This document shows positions 34,671-46,635 of a stretch of 64,000 nt of DNA, piece after piece (the stretch's first letter is position 1; the number at the start of each line of letters is the position of its first letter). Made by a program: the position numbers and the translations under genes. A model generated the notes under the pieces. The model saw nothing but the letters and a program-made list of their open reading frames with translations. It had not been told where the DNA came from and did not search any database. This DNA comes from Elephas maximus indicus (taxonomy: Eukaryota; Chordata; Mammalia; Proboscidea; Elephantidae), in assembly GCF_024166365.1 (NCBI RefSeq), contig NC_064831.1, positions 46,501,768 through 46,565,767 of the forward strand. The letters are read 5' to 3'.

Positions 34671-36869
34671 CATTCTGGGTTAAAAGCCAAACTCACCAAG
34701 TATCCTTAAGGAGACACCACTGTGGTGTTCCAGCTGGCTGTACCAGCTAAGCAGCACCCTTTTAAGGGTACCCAAGTACCTTTTTGGGCATTCTACCCTT
34801 TGTGCATCATTAATAGCTTCCTATATGGACTGGTGTCCGCCTTACAGGCCCTGCTCTTTTCTTCACTGGTACCCCCATCCTGACTGACGGCCCCATCAGG
34901 TTCCTCACTATCTTGCAGTCTTGTTTTTACCTGTGTACCTAATCAAGCAAAGTTTTATTAGACTCAAATCAGAGCCACTGGAGTGTGGGATTTGGTTTAC
35001 TGCTATAAAGCCAAGCTTTTCGTGTGCCCTGAAGACACAGCCTGCTGCTCATCCTTGTGTTATCCCAGGACATTTGACTAAATTTCTGCCTTGGCAAACT
35101 GTTGAGAATTCCACCTTCCTGCAGGACAGGAGCCCTGAATCAAATCCTTGTGAATGGAACCCTAGCAGCCTAGTCTTGAAGGGCTGGATGCTGTGGTTCA
35201 CACTCCAAAGGCATTATTAGACTTCTGCTTCTGAAATCCCAAACCACTGCCTCTCCTGACTTAACTGTTTTGTCTATATCCCTGCCCACTGGAACGGACC
35301 AAATTTGAATGCCAGCCTGAATCAACTGTGAATTTGCCATTTGAGCACTAGCCTGCTACCCCAGACCAGCCTGATAACTAGACCAGTTCCTCCAGCTGTC
35401 CCATTCTGGATTCGGGTCCCACTATACACAGGGCCAAGCTCATACAAGCGCAGCACTGCTAAATACACCCAGGCATTACATCTTTTTAAAAATTCGCATA
35501 AATTTCATTCCACATAATACCTTGTAGAGCTATGTGCTCACTACTGTACTAGCTGTGCTTCTTTTAAAATCTTCTCATTATCTAATTTTGTGACAGTCAT
35601 TCTAATTTGTTACTGAGTTTCAAATCCCATTTTGCTTTAGAGCCCTAGGAAAATTGCACAAAAGTTGCTTTAATTAGTATCAATTTGGTTGTCAAATTTT
35701 CAGGATGAAGCCATTGTGTTTCAGCATTATTTAAAGCTAGGACATTAAAATTAGCTGGGGATTTTTCAAGATTCACTCACTATGACCCAATTTTAAAGTT
35801 ATTTTAAATGTAACATTGAAAAAGAATTATTACCATGTCTGTACTTTATCTCTTTGGGCTACAATATCTCAAGTTATATAAAACACTAATTGCTAGCCAA
35901 AGGAATGCCTTTTCACTGTGTGATATATGCTGTCAACGCAACTGTCTGTACCGGGAGAAGCAGAGGCTGAGTGATCTAAAGGTAATTCATATTTGTCTTT
36001 GGCATGATTTTTTCCTTAAATCTGAATCTTGGTGAATCCAATGTCTAGGGAATTCATGTCAAAATAATAAAGTTATATTACAAAGATCTCAAATCAGGAA
36101 GTTAATGAATTCAATTATGCTCCAACTTTTTTTTTTTTTTTAAGTTCTCTTCCAGGTTAAAAGAACCAAGGTAAGCTGAGCTCCATTCCTGTTTGATAGA
36201 TGAGGCTACTGAGACATGGACGCTAATCACAGGGGTGGGAAGAATGCAGTAGCAGAATAGAAGCTGAAAAAAGGATTTTCAGGTTTCTTATCAGGTTTAA
36301 AAAAAAAAAGAAATGAAGGGAAACAAAAGAGAAAGATTATATCATAGAAGAACTAACATTTAGAAAAAATGTTGCAGAAATTCTGTAAACAGAGCAGGGA
36401 AGGACAGCCAGCCAAGTGCTATGCTGGCTTAGACTATCCCTAACAAATTCTGTATATTACGTGCTCTGGGGTGGAGGTAAAATGATGAATGACAAGAAAC
36501 AATAAGCTAATGAAATAAAAACCAGTGTCATTGAAAACTAGGGCATCTTTTGTGTCCTGGTACATAAGTAATGCCTATGTATAATATTTAAAAACAAATA
36601 CTCTTTTGCGCCATTTGAATAATGTTTTTACCATGTGCACCTTTTGTCTACTAAGCAATAGCAACAAATGTGAGAATAGACACCTTGAATTTGAAAATAC
36701 ATAGAATTTGACGGTGACGGCAATTGTTTCTCAGAAGGATAAGTACCTAACACTCTCTAGGCTACTAATCTACCTTAGTTTTCCATAAAATTTCTAAATC
36801 AAAAGACAGAATTCTAGAACACTTTGTTAACCTTCTCCAAGAGATTGCACACACCTTCAGGGAGTTTAC
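34671..36869. other. Unique sequence, nothing firm
   Basis: About 2.2 kb. A short MIR-like core remnant may lie near 36185-36235 (GATAGATGAGGCTACTGAGACA). The open frames 34921-35220 and 35835-36035 have no recognised domain, and I do not call them genes. Confidence 0.4.
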
Positions 36870-36955
36870 TGTGTCACAAGTTCTATGCAAAAACACTTTG
36901 CACATAATAGGTGCATATTTTTTGAAGAATGAACAAATAAATACTAAGTGGATGA
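36870..36955 (+). mobile_element. L2/MIR 3' end remnant
   Basis: TTTGCACATAATAGGTGC, then AAGAATGAACAAATAAATAC, resembles the common end of L2/MIR elements (CATAGTAGGTGCTCAATAAATA). Confidence 0.5.
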
Positions 36956-37600
36956 ATATCTCTGGTTGGGTCTTAATGCCCCAAATAACAAGAACATGGC
37001 AATCTGATCATTTCAGCCTCCACCTTGTTGACTGTACGATCTACATGAAGCAATTATAGCTACTGTGATTTATTTTTATTTATACTGCATCTCATTAAAA
37101 AAAAGTATTTGAAATGACATCAACATTACTCTAATGACTGTGCCACCCTGTTGCCATTATAAGTTTGTAGACATACTTCTGTCTGTGTGTCATTAAGAAA
37201 AGTAACCTCTAAGTTGATCCAGGAGTGTCCACAGCCATGCCCACACTTGTCCTTCAAATAAACATCTCCCTTAAAAGAAATGTCACTTTTTAACCTTTGG
37301 TTCTTTCTTTGTCCTTAATAGAAATCTACTTTGAGTAGTTAGAAATCTAAATTTTATACTCGCTTTTAAATAATTTCGTGTCCAGGTTTCTTTGATATGT
37401 ATTTGTGCAAAAACTGTAGTTTGTAGTTTATTTAAAGATCATAAATCTTTTGATTTTCTTCTTTATATTTCTGTTTTCCAAAGTTTTTACAGTGGGCCCC
37501 TAATATACCGTCAGAAAAATAAGCTACTATAATTTTTTCCCCTGCCACTTCCTCAAGCTATCTCATCTACCCTCCCCTTTACCGCATTACTTTTACTTTG
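36956..37600. other. Unique sequence, nothing recognised
   Basis: AT-rich intergenic sequence preceding an RTE insertion. Confidence 0.4.
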
Positions 37601-37601
37601 T

Positions 37602-39117
37602 CACTACCCATTGTACTAAAGGAAGAGGTCCAAGCTGCCCTGAAGGCATTGACAAGAAACAAGTCTCCAGGAACTGACGGAATACCAACTGAGATGTTTC
37701 AACAAATGGAGGCAGTGCTGGAGGTGCTTATTCGTCTATGCCAAGAAATTTAGAAGACAGCTATGTGGCCAACTGACTGGAAGAGATCCATATTTTACAA
37801 AGAAAGGTGATCCAACAGAATGAGGAAATTATCAAACAATATCATATTAACAACACACGCAAGTAAAATTTTGCTGAAGATCATTCAAGAGTGGTTGCAG
37901 CAGTACATTGACAGGAAACTGCCAGAAATTCAAGCTGGATTCAGAAGAGGATACGGAACAAGGGGTATCACTGCTGATGTCAGATGGATCTTGGCTGAAA
38001 GCAGAGAATACCAGAAAGATGTTTACCTATGTTTTACTGACTATGCAAAGGCATTTAACTGTGTGGGTCATAACAAGTTATGGATAATATTATGAAGAAT
38101 GGGAATACCAGAACACTTAATTGTGCTGATGTGGAACCTGTACATAGACCAAGAGGCAGCTGTTCGAACAGAACAAGGGGATATTGCTTGGGTTAAAATC
38201 AGGAAAGTTGTGCATCAGGGTTGTAAGCTTTCACCGTACCTATTCAATCTGTATGCTGAGCGAATAATCTGAGAAGCTGGACTATATGAAGAAGAATGGG
38301 GCATCAGGATTGGAGGAAGACTTATTAACAACCTGCCTTATGCAGATGACACAACCTTACTTGCTGAAAGTAAAGAGGACTTGAGGAACTTACTGATGAA
38401 GATCAAAGACACAGTTTTCAGTATGAATTATGCCTCAATATAAAAAAAAAAAAAAAAATCCTCACAACTGGACCAATAAGCAATTTCATGGTAAATGGAG
38501 AAAGGGTTGAAGTTGTCAAGGACTTCATTTTACTTGGATCCACAATCAACATCCACGGAAGCAGCAGTCAAGAAACCAAATGATGTATTTTATCAGGCAA
38601 ATCTGCTGCAAAAGACCTCTTTCATGTACTGAAAAGCAAATATGTCACTTTGAGGACTAAGGTGTGCTTCACCCAAACCATGGTATTTTCAATTGTCTCA
38701 TGTGCATGTGAAAGTTGGACAATGAATCAGGAAGACCAAAGAAGAATTGATGCATTTGAATTATGGTGTTGCTGAAGAATATTTAATATACCATGGACTG
38801 CCAAAAGAACGAAAGTCTATCTTGGAAGAAGTACAACCAGAATGCTCCTTGGAAGCAAGGATGGCTAGACTTTCTCACATACTTTGGACATGTTATCAGA
38901 AGGGATCAGTCCCTGGAGAAGCACATCATGCTTGGTAAAGTAGAGGATCGTCAGAAAAGAGGAAGACCCTCAATGAGATGGATTGACACAGTGGCTGCAA
39001 CAATGGGCTCAAACACAGCAACAATTCTGAGGATGGCGCGGGAATGGGCAGTGTTTCGTTCTGTTGTACATAGGGTCGCTATGAGTTGGAACCAACTGAT
39101 GGCACCGTATAACAACA
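37602..39117 (+). mobile_element. RTE1-type LINE, 5'-truncated copy D
   Basis: About 1.5 kb from the reverse transcriptase fingers (GAAGAGGTCCAAGCTGCCC) to the 3' end (GTCGCTATGAGTTGGAACC). It has the tetrad-coding TTATGCAGATGAC near 38339 and an A-run of about 17 at 38442-38458 replacing AAGAAAACAAAA. The endonuclease is absent. Open pieces remain at 37820-38095 and 38793-39158. It is more diverged than copy B. Confidence 0.92.
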
Positions 39118-39119
39118 TG

Positions 39120-39784
39120 GATATTTTTTTCTTGCCCCCTCCCACAAGCCTACCCTAAGTGTTTACTGGTACATATGAAGTGTCACTAGTTATACCCCAG
39201 AGTCTCCACTGGAGTCTATTGGTACATATGCGTAACAAATATTTTCAAAATTTCTATTTTTTCTATCAAGCATTCGGACACCTCACACAATACCCTGTGA
39301 AAACAGTAATTTGCAGCACATGCCCATTTCTTCAGTGTCAAAGTAGTCGTAAAGGCCCCTGCCTTGCGGTAGCATGCACCATCCATGGAAAACCAGCTTC
39401 CCAATAAATCCCAGAGGCACAAAAGGGTTGAATCATAGTGTCTCCAGATCAGAGGCCACACTCCTCAACTTTTGTCTCAAGTTTTACTCTCTCCCTCCTA
39501 AGTTCATTGTCTAGAATGACCTCTGGTAAGAGTCTGCATCTGGTCTTCAGTTTTGGATTCCCCATTCTTTGTCACCGCACCTCTCCACAGCCCAGCAATC
39601 TGGCCAGCTGTTACTAGTTTCCCTCACTGGCACCCTTCAGGGAGTCCCACCCAAAGATCCCTACCAGGGCCGGAGGGGATAAATGTTGTTAAACCCAGAG
39701 CAGGGAAATGCTTCAGCTACATTATCACAATTTAGGCTGATGGGAACAAAAGCAAACAACATTTATTAAATGCCTACTGAACAC
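39120..39784. other. Unique sequence, nothing recognised
   Basis: No repeat or exon I can support. Two short segments containing GGTACATATG (about 39170 and 39220) are similar but too short to interpret. Confidence 0.4.
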
Positions 39785-40265
39785 CAGATGTTTTAAAATA
39801 ACAACTTTATTGAAATATGTCACATAGCATAGCATTTACCCTTTTAAAGTGTACCATTCAGTTGCTTTTAGTATATTCAAAATTGTGCAACCATCACCAG
39901 TAGCTAGTTTTAAAACATTTTCATTGCCCCAAAAGGAAACCCTGTACCTTTCTCCTCTTCCTTAGTCCCTGGCAACCACTGGTCTCTCTGTCTCTATGGA
40001 TCTGCTCATTCTGGACATTGCACATACATGGAATCAAACAATATGTAGCCTTTTGTGTCTGGCTTTCACTTAGCCTAATTTTCCCAAGGTTCATCCATGT
40101 TGTAGCATGTATCAGTACTACATTTTTTTATATAGCCAATTAATATTCCATGGTATGGGTATACCATATTAGGTTTATCCTTTCATCAGATGATGGGCAA
40201 TTAGGTTGTTTCCACTTTTTGGCTATTGTGAATAATGCTGCTATAAACATTTGTGTACAAGTTTT
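39785..40265 (-). mobile_element. Old L1 3' fragment
   Basis: Antisense L1 3' UTR and ORF2 end: GTGTACCATTCAGTTGC, TTGTGCAACCATCACCA, CCTGGCAACCACTGGTC, ATTCCATGGTATGGGTATAC, GGTTGTTTCCACTTTTTGGC. This is the classic L1M layout. Confidence 0.88.
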
Positions 40266-41595
40266 CTGTTTTTTTCTTTCTTAAAGAGGTGATAATCATT
40301 TATTTAAAAGTCTTAGTAAAGAGGTATTCTATAGAAATGCAGCCCAACATATTTTCAGCCTTCACAGGAGCTCCTAAAGGGGAATCACCATCATAGTAAT
40401 TATTCTCTCCTTCTTCCCCTCATGCTAACCCTTGGGCACAACCCTGGAATTTCTCCAAGGAAGTGGGAGAGATACAATGTATCATATTGCTCTAGATTAC
40501 TGCAGGGCAACCCTGTTCCAACTGCCAAACTAACATGCATTTTTCACAGAGCAGCCTGTCACTCAAAGATTCTTAGCTTGGGACAAAAATCCTGAGGATG
40601 TCTGACAAGGTAACAGTCTCCATCAAACTCTACTACTGCCCAAATCAGTGGGATTGTGCTTTTTGAAATCTAAATCTCTTCTTTTCTCAATCTTTACTAA
40701 TCCCCTTCCTGGTGTCTCAGCAAACTTGCAGCTCCTTCAGTACCTGACACCACCTCCATTAAGGGCCCTGCTGTTTCCTTCCAGTGTGGCCAGCCAACTG
40801 CTATATTTCGACCCACTGGTGGTTGTCGCCTTCATTCCCAGATCTTTGAGACAGTTTTTTGCTCCAGACGAAGCCCCTCACAATCTCAGCCATCCTGAGG
40901 CAGGCCCTCAACAGGCACATCTTCTTAGGTTCGGAGCATTGCAACTTCCCCTCACATGTCTTTTGTAATTTGGAACTGACTCTCCGACAACATCCATGCC
41001 ACTCCTGATGGTCCCCTCCATAAGCAAACTCATCCAACACAGGAGCTTCCTGTTCCATTTTTCTCAGGCCCTAGCTTATCTGGTCCTACCACAATCCCAG
41101 GGAAATGGTAGTACCAAGTAAGAGAGTCCAGCTGAAAGGTGTACAGTGCAAACCGGTCCTAAGTTAAATTCCCACCACAGGGAGACAGAAACCTACTTTG
41201 TAGAAGAATCCAGTGCTATGGTCAAGAAAACGTTATTGTGCATCAGAACTATGAGGTGATGGGAGAGTTGGATGATGAGTGTCGAAGTCAGCGGCCAGAA
41301 GAGTGGAGAATAGGTAGGCATACTGCAAAGTGCAGGTTTGTTGGATATGAAGTAAAGGATCCATGTCGAAACAGCACCTGGTATATGATATGGAGCAAGG
41401 CATGTGCTTAAGAAGCTACATCAGTTTAAACAGAAGTAGAAGTTTACCTGTCTTCTCTAAAACCTTGTGTGATCTTCTTGAAATTAATAGCTCTCCTGAG
41501 CCGCCATGGGCAGACTGATCGCACACCTTCTTTAACCTCCATTTCGTTCTTTCTATTATCATCCACTTCAGGGCAATTCTCCTCTGAAAAATAAT
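40266..41595. other. Unassigned sequence, one curious antisense frame
   Basis: No supported gene. The minus-strand frame at 40801-41058 (85 codons, Cys-rich and charged) has protein-like composition. It lacks a recognised domain, splice signals or a poly-A tail. Confidence 0.35.
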
Positions 41596-41599
41596 TAGA

Positions 41600-41705
41600 G
41601 CATGTTTTCCACATATTTGTAAGCTTCTTTTGGGCAAGAATCTTTTGTTATATCCCTAACACTTAATGCAATGGCTTATACATAGCTTTCCTTGAATAAA
41701 TTGTA
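41600..41705 (+). mobile_element. L2 3' end fragment
   Basis: TTTGTAAGCTTCTTTTGGGC, TTATATCCCTAACACTTAATG, CTTGAATAAATTGT follows the L2 terminal consensus (GTAAGCTCCTTGAGGGC, ATCCCCAGC, CAATAAAT). Confidence 0.6.
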
Positions 41706-42560
41706 GAAGGACCACACAGAAAATATGAGCCACTCAAAAAATCCATGAGTCTGAAGTCTGAGAGCCATCACAGCAGTTTAAGTCTACTGGCATCTGGTTA
41801 TATACAGTGGTTATTTTTTTCACAGTGAGAGCAAAGGATTATCTTGGGCTTAGAGAATGGTACCTTTGAGTAACACTGTTTTTTACTTCGAGTAACACTG
41901 GCTTTTACTTAAAGATGTTACCTAACACCAACTTCTAAGAGAGCTGGGGTAAATAACTAGAACATGGTCACGTGTCCAAATGCAGGTAGATAAAGAAATC
42001 CAGACAAAGCCTGAAAATGAATGAGGTGGAGACCAAAGGAAGCTGGTGTTGAGCAAAGACCTTCAACGTTGACAGGGAGATTCCCAAGTGGACATGCGTA
42101 AGAATGTGGTGGTTTTTCAATATAATTTCTGTCTTGATTGGCATGGGCCTCCAGGAGCTGTTACAAATGCAAAAGAACAGCAGATACAAAGCTCCAGGGT
42201 CTTAGCAGCCAGAATTCAGGTTGCAAGCAATGTATTTGAGTACTTAAACAATCAGTGCATCGCATAAGAACAGAAAACTTTTGCAGTCCAGCCTAAGTCA
42301 GTGGAAAAAAAGAATCCGACTTCCATCCTAACTCATGAAGATAAAGGTCATAGATGTAAAAGAAGAACAATGGCGTTATTTGATCTGGATGTTGGGGGAC
42401 ACGACTTGACTGCACACTACAGTAACAACATTGCTGAGCTGGGTCTAGGGCTGACATTGAAAGCATTACAGCTTTGCCCAATAGGGGGATCCATTTTTTT
42501 TTTCAGACTTCAACCAGGAAATGATTCTTTCAGCACAGGGGAAAGTTGTATATAACATAA
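41706..42560. other. Unique sequence, nothing recognised
   Basis: No repeat or exon supported. Confidence 0.4.
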
Positions 42561-42566
42561 CTAGGG

Positions 42567-42768
42567 TGGGAGCCCTGGTGGTACAGTGGTTAAGCTCTTG
42601 GCTGCTAACTGAAAGGTCAGTGGTTCGAACCCACCAGCCTCCCTGTGGGAGAAAGATGTGGCAGTCTGCTTCCGTAAAGATTTTCAGCCTTGGAAATCCT
42701 ATAGGGCAGTTTTACTCTGTCCTATCAGGTTGCTATGAGTCAGAATCAAATTGTCAGCAATGGGGTTT
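42567..42768 (+). mobile_element. AfroSINE, long variant
   Basis: Starts GGGAGCCCTGGTGGTACAGTGG, with a perfect pol III B box GGTTCGAACCC at 42622-42632. It has the long-variant segment AGAAAGATGTGGCAGTCTGC and ends GTCAGCAATGGGG. TAACTAGGGT before and TAATTAGGGT after it are the likely TSD. Confidence 0.92.
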
Positions 42769-42770
42769 AT

Positions 42771-43980
42771 GTAATTAGGGTAGAGTTGCCAAATATTATA
42801 TGGTAACCCTACTTGGACCTCAAATCCACACTCCTTGCTAGTGCCATTTTGGTAAGCTGGACACACGGCCTAGCTCTGAAATGAGGACCTTCCCTCCATT
42901 CAGTAGGAGAAGGTGAGAACAGGAGTCCTGCAAGAGGAACTTCAGTGACAGAAGATGGAAGATGGCAATAAAGCCAGAAGTCCTTCCACACAGGAGTAGA
43001 ACCTGTCTTAGTTTTTCACTTTTCAACATGGGTGGAAAAGGTGATACAAAAGAACTAGCGAGGACAAGCCTTGAGAGAATTCGTGCTGCACTCGCATGTG
43101 TGACCATGCATGATGACACCACCTACTAATGCAGATCATCCAGACAGGCCCCTGGATTCTGATCATTCAGTCTTTCCAGGAGGAAGGATGAAAGGCATGA
43201 GAAGGAAGGCTTCCTTGGGAGATCCTTTCCCCAGCTGCCTAAGGTGCTCAGTTTTTTATTTTTATTTATTTTTTGTCTTAGTTATTATCCTGAATGTACA
43301 TGAACTCCTCTCCTCAGCAGTTTGTAGCATAAACTTAAGGAGGATAAACACAGAAATACAGAGCCTGAAATCACAGCACTGGAAGGAACCTCAGATAGCA
43401 TCTAAGGAAACCCAATGCCCTTATTCATGTCTTGAGATAAGGAACCTCTGACCAGAGAAGTTCTGTGATTTTCACAAGGATGTACAAATATTTAACGACA
43501 GGAACGAGCATGGGGTTTATGGTGGCAGAGGCAGAGTTGACTCCAGCTAAGTATTTTATCATGAGAACCATATGAACCAATCACACCTGAGTTCATCTGG
43601 CAAATAAATGCAGTACCCAGAGAGAAGAAACCAACCCAGAAGTCAAAAGGAACAAAAGTATCCTCCAGTGGCACTGTAGAATCAGTCTATTATGCATGAC
43701 ATATCTCTCTCATCCTTATCTCATATGGTATTTTACTTACATGGTGGTAACACTGCAAAACTGTCTCTATGTTATCCTGAGAAGTATAGAATTACCAAGG
43801 GTTTCTGTAATTCATAGTACACCTAGACAGAAACAACCTTGTTAACAATGCTATTTACCTACTTTTCTCCATTCTGGGTATAGAAATTCTTGCTGTAAAA
43901 CTCAGGTAGGTCCCACCTGTGCCAGTTTTGGCTTATTTAACCCAGAATTTGTTGAGAATGACTGAACCCATGCACTGGAA
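42771..43980. other. Mostly unique sequence
   Basis: No exon supported. 43355-43470 (GGAAGGAACCTCAGATAGCATC, GATAAGGAACCTCTGACCAGAG) resembles an old mammal-wide SINE-like element that I cannot name. Confidence 0.35.
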
Positions 43981-43987
43981 TGAGAAC

Positions 43988-44015
43988 TATTGTTGTTATT
44001 AGGTGCCGTCGAGCC
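43988..44015 (-). mobile_element. Extremely truncated RTE 3' tail
   Basis: ATTGTTGTTATTAGGTGCC followed by GTCGAGCC is the reverse complement of the RTE terminus (CTCGACGGCACCTAACAAC). Only about 27 bp are present. TGAGAA occurs just before (43981-43986) and again at 44018-44023. Confidence 0.7.
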
Positions 44016-44079
44016 ATTGAGAAGTAGCTATCTTTTAATTGACCTTTAAGTATGCAACAGAAAGGAGAATATTATAAGG

Positions 44080-44225
44080 CAATGGTTCTTAATTTTTTTG
44101 GAGCTTTTTGGGAACTGGTGAAAATTACGGATATACCTCCCGGAAAATTTTATGTAAGAAAATGTTTTAGTTACAATTCCAGAAGTAACATAGACCCCCA
44201 CCCCCAACCCAAAGTGTGAACCCCA
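44080..44225. mobile_element. Possible non-autonomous hAT (MER-type) remnant
   Basis: CAATGGTTCTTAATTTTTT at the left and CCCCAACCCAAAGTGTGAACCCC at the right resemble the ends of hAT-Charlie-derived MER elements. The interior is degraded; tentative. Confidence 0.35.
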
Positions 44226-44615
44226 ACATAAGGACCTCTGCCGTGTAATTAGTTTTGATAACATCTTTTGCTTCTTCTTTAGCCATTTTGGCTGAGGGGA
44301 TTGGCACCTGTTCTTCCCTGCTTGGCCATACTTCTTTCTTGAGATATCACTTTCTAGTTTCAGGGTGCTTACTATTTGTCCTCAGTCTTTATATTGTGAA
44401 AACTGAAATTCCACCTTAAGAAGCCCTTTGGTGAGTGTGTTGTTTCAATCTGAGAAGCATTATAAAATTCTGGCTACCAATTTTACTTGTCAATACTAGG
44501 AATTACTTTGTTCCTTTTCTTTGACCCTATGCCCCTCTCCCTGTCTTTCTGTATAATTTCTGATGGCTCCATAGTCCCTCCAGAGCTGTGTGGATGGGGA
44601 GGGTTACTAGGCCTT
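44226..44615. other. Unique sequence, nothing recognised
   Basis: No repeat or exon supported. Confidence 0.4.
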
Positions 44616-44619
44616 ACAG

Positions 44620-44839
44620 TCAACCCAGTTGAAGAACAAGGGGATACTGCATGATTTAGAGTCAGGAAAGGTGTGTGTCAGGGTTGAATCCTCTCACCAT
44701 ATTTATTCAATCTGTATGCTGAGCAAATAATCCAAGAAGCCGGATTGTAACGAAGGTTGTTAATGAGTCTTCCTCCAATCCTGATGCCCCGTTCTTCTTC
44801 GTACAGTACAACTTCTCCGATTATTTGCTCAGCATACAG
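44620..44839. mobile_element. Head-to-head RTE fragments (inverted junction)
   Basis: 44620-44749 is sense RTE (GAACAAGGGGATACTGC, CAATCTGTATGCTGAGC), matching about 20210-20333 of copy B. 44750-44839 is antisense RTE (TTAATGAGTCTTCCTCC, TTATTTGCTCAGCATACAG), matching about 20298-20383. The two share a stretch of about 36 bp, so they form a hairpin. Confidence 0.88.
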
Positions 44840-45032
44840 AGCATGTCCAGGCCTAGGTGTTTTCCCTCTTGTTGCTAAGGCATTCCTCGACCTTGGCCAT
44901 TGGCCCAGTCACACCAATCCTGGCCGTGTACCTTAGCCCGAGTCCATCCCGAATTCATCCCCAGCATGCTTCGGGGAAGAGCAAAACTGGCTCCATTAGG
45001 AGGGGATGCATATAGCCAAATAGCATTACCCT
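44840..45032. other. Non-RTE segment between RTE pieces
   Basis: About 190 bp, more GC-rich than the flanks (CATTCCTCGACCTTGGCC, GTACCTTAGCCCGAGTCC), without similarity to the RTE copies here. The frame 44900-45112 runs across it into RTE. Origin unknown. Confidence 0.5.
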
Positions 45033-45492
45033 ACAAAGTCCTTCAGGGACTGGTCCCTCCTGATAACGTGTCTAAAGTATGTGAGATGAAGTCTCACCAT
45101 CCTTGCTTCTAAGAAGCATTCCAGCTGTACTTCTCCCAAGACAGATTTGTTCGTTCTTCTGGCAGCCCATGTTATGTTCAAGGTTCTTCGCCAACACCAT
45201 AATTCAAAAGCATCAATTCTTCTTTGGTCTTCCTTATTCATTATCCAGTTTTTGCATGCATATGAAGTGATTGAAAATACCATGGCTCGGGTCAGGCGCA
45301 CCTAACTCCTCAAAGTGACATCTTGGCTTTTTAACACTTTAAAGAGGTCTTTTGCGGCAGATTTGCTCTTTGCAATATATCACTTGATTTCCTGACTGCT
45401 GCTTCCATGGGCATTGATTGTGGATCTAAGTAAAATGAAATCCTTAACAACTTCAATCTTTTCTCCATTTATCATGATGTTGCTTAATGGTC
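45033..45492 (-). mobile_element. RTE1-type LINE copy C, first part
   Basis: Antisense RTE: GACTGGTCCCTCCTGATAAC, TTCTCCCAAGACAGATTTG, CTTTGCAATATATCACTTG. It covers the region equivalent to about 20520-20970 of copy B. The normal 3' terminus is missing; the match stops at the non-RTE segment. It continues after an inserted L1 at 46636. Confidence 0.92.
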
Positions 45493-45507
45493 CAGTTGTG
45501 GGGATTT

Positions 45508-46620
45508 ATTTTTTATTTTTACTGTGCTTTAAGTGAAAGTTTACAAATCAAGTCAGTCTCCCACACAAAAACTTACATACACTTTGCTACATACTCCCAA
45601 TTGCTCTCCCCCTAATGAGACAGCCCACTCCCTCCCTCCACTCTCACTTTTCGTGTCCATCTCGCCAGCTTCTAACCCCCTCTACCCTCTCATCTCCCCT
45701 CCAGGCAGGAGATGCCAACATAGTATCAAGTGTCTACCTGATCCAAGAAGCTCACTCCTCACCACCATCCCTCTCCAACCCATTGTCCACTCCAATCCTT
45801 GTCTGAAGAGTTGGCTTTGGGAATGGTTCCTGTCCTGGGCTAACAGAAGGTATGGGGGCCACGACCACCGGGGTCCTTCTACTCTCAGTCAGACCATTAA
45901 GTCTGGTCTTTTTACGAGAATTTGGGGTCTGCATCCCACTGCTCTCCTGCTCCCTGAGGGGTTCTCTGTTGTGTTCCCTGTCAGGGCAGTCATCGGTTGT
46001 AGCCAGGCACCAGCTAGCTCTTCTGGTCTCAGGCTGATGTAGTCTTTGGTTTATGTGGACCTTTCTGTCTCTTGGGCTTGTAAATACCTTGTGTCCTTGG
46101 TGTTCTTCATTCTCCTTTGATCCAGGTGGGTTGAGACCAATTGATGCATCTTAGATGGCTGCTTGCTAGCGTTTAAGACCCCAGACGCCTCTCTCCAAAG
46201 TGGGATGCAGAATGTTTTCTTAATAGATTTTATTATGCCAATTGACTTAGATGACCCCTGAAGCTATGGTCCCCAAACCCCCACCCTGCTATGCTGGCCT
46301 TCGAAGCGTTCAGTTTATTCAGGAAACTTCTTTGCTTTTGGTTTAGTCCAGTTGTGCTGACCACGCCTGTATTGTGTGTTGTCTTTCCCGCCACCTAAAG
46401 TAGTTCTTTCTACTATCTAATTAGTGAATACCCCTCTCCCATCTTTCCTCCCTCCCCCCTCTCATAACCATCAAAGAATATTTTCTTCTCTGTTCAAACT
46501 ATTTCTTGAGTTCTTATAATAGTGGTCTTATACAATATTTGTCCTTTTGCAACTGACTAATTTCACTCAGCATAATGCCTTCCAGGTTCCTCCATGTTAT
46601 GAAATGTTTCACAGATTCAT
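45508..46620 (-). mobile_element. L1 3' end (copy C) inserted in RTE copy C
   Basis: Antisense L1 3' UTR and the last ~120 bp of ORF2, bounded by the 15-bp direct repeat CAGTTGTGGGGATTT (45493-45507 and 46621-46635). Same family as copies A and B. The RTE reading continues without loss on both sides, proving that the L1 arrived second. The frame at 45533-46042 is in the 3' UTR. Confidence 0.96.
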
Positions 46621-46635
46621 CAGTTGTGGGGATTT

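Noticed and set aside
40801-41058. Minus-strand 85-codon frame with protein-like composition
   Set aside because: No recognised domain, no splice or poly-A evidence and no flanking duplication; could be a processed pseudogene but nothing in the sequence proves it.
42567-42640. tRNA-like promoter boxes suggesting a tRNA gene
   Set aside because: A and B boxes belong to the AfroSINE head; no anticodon arm or acceptor stem can be completed.
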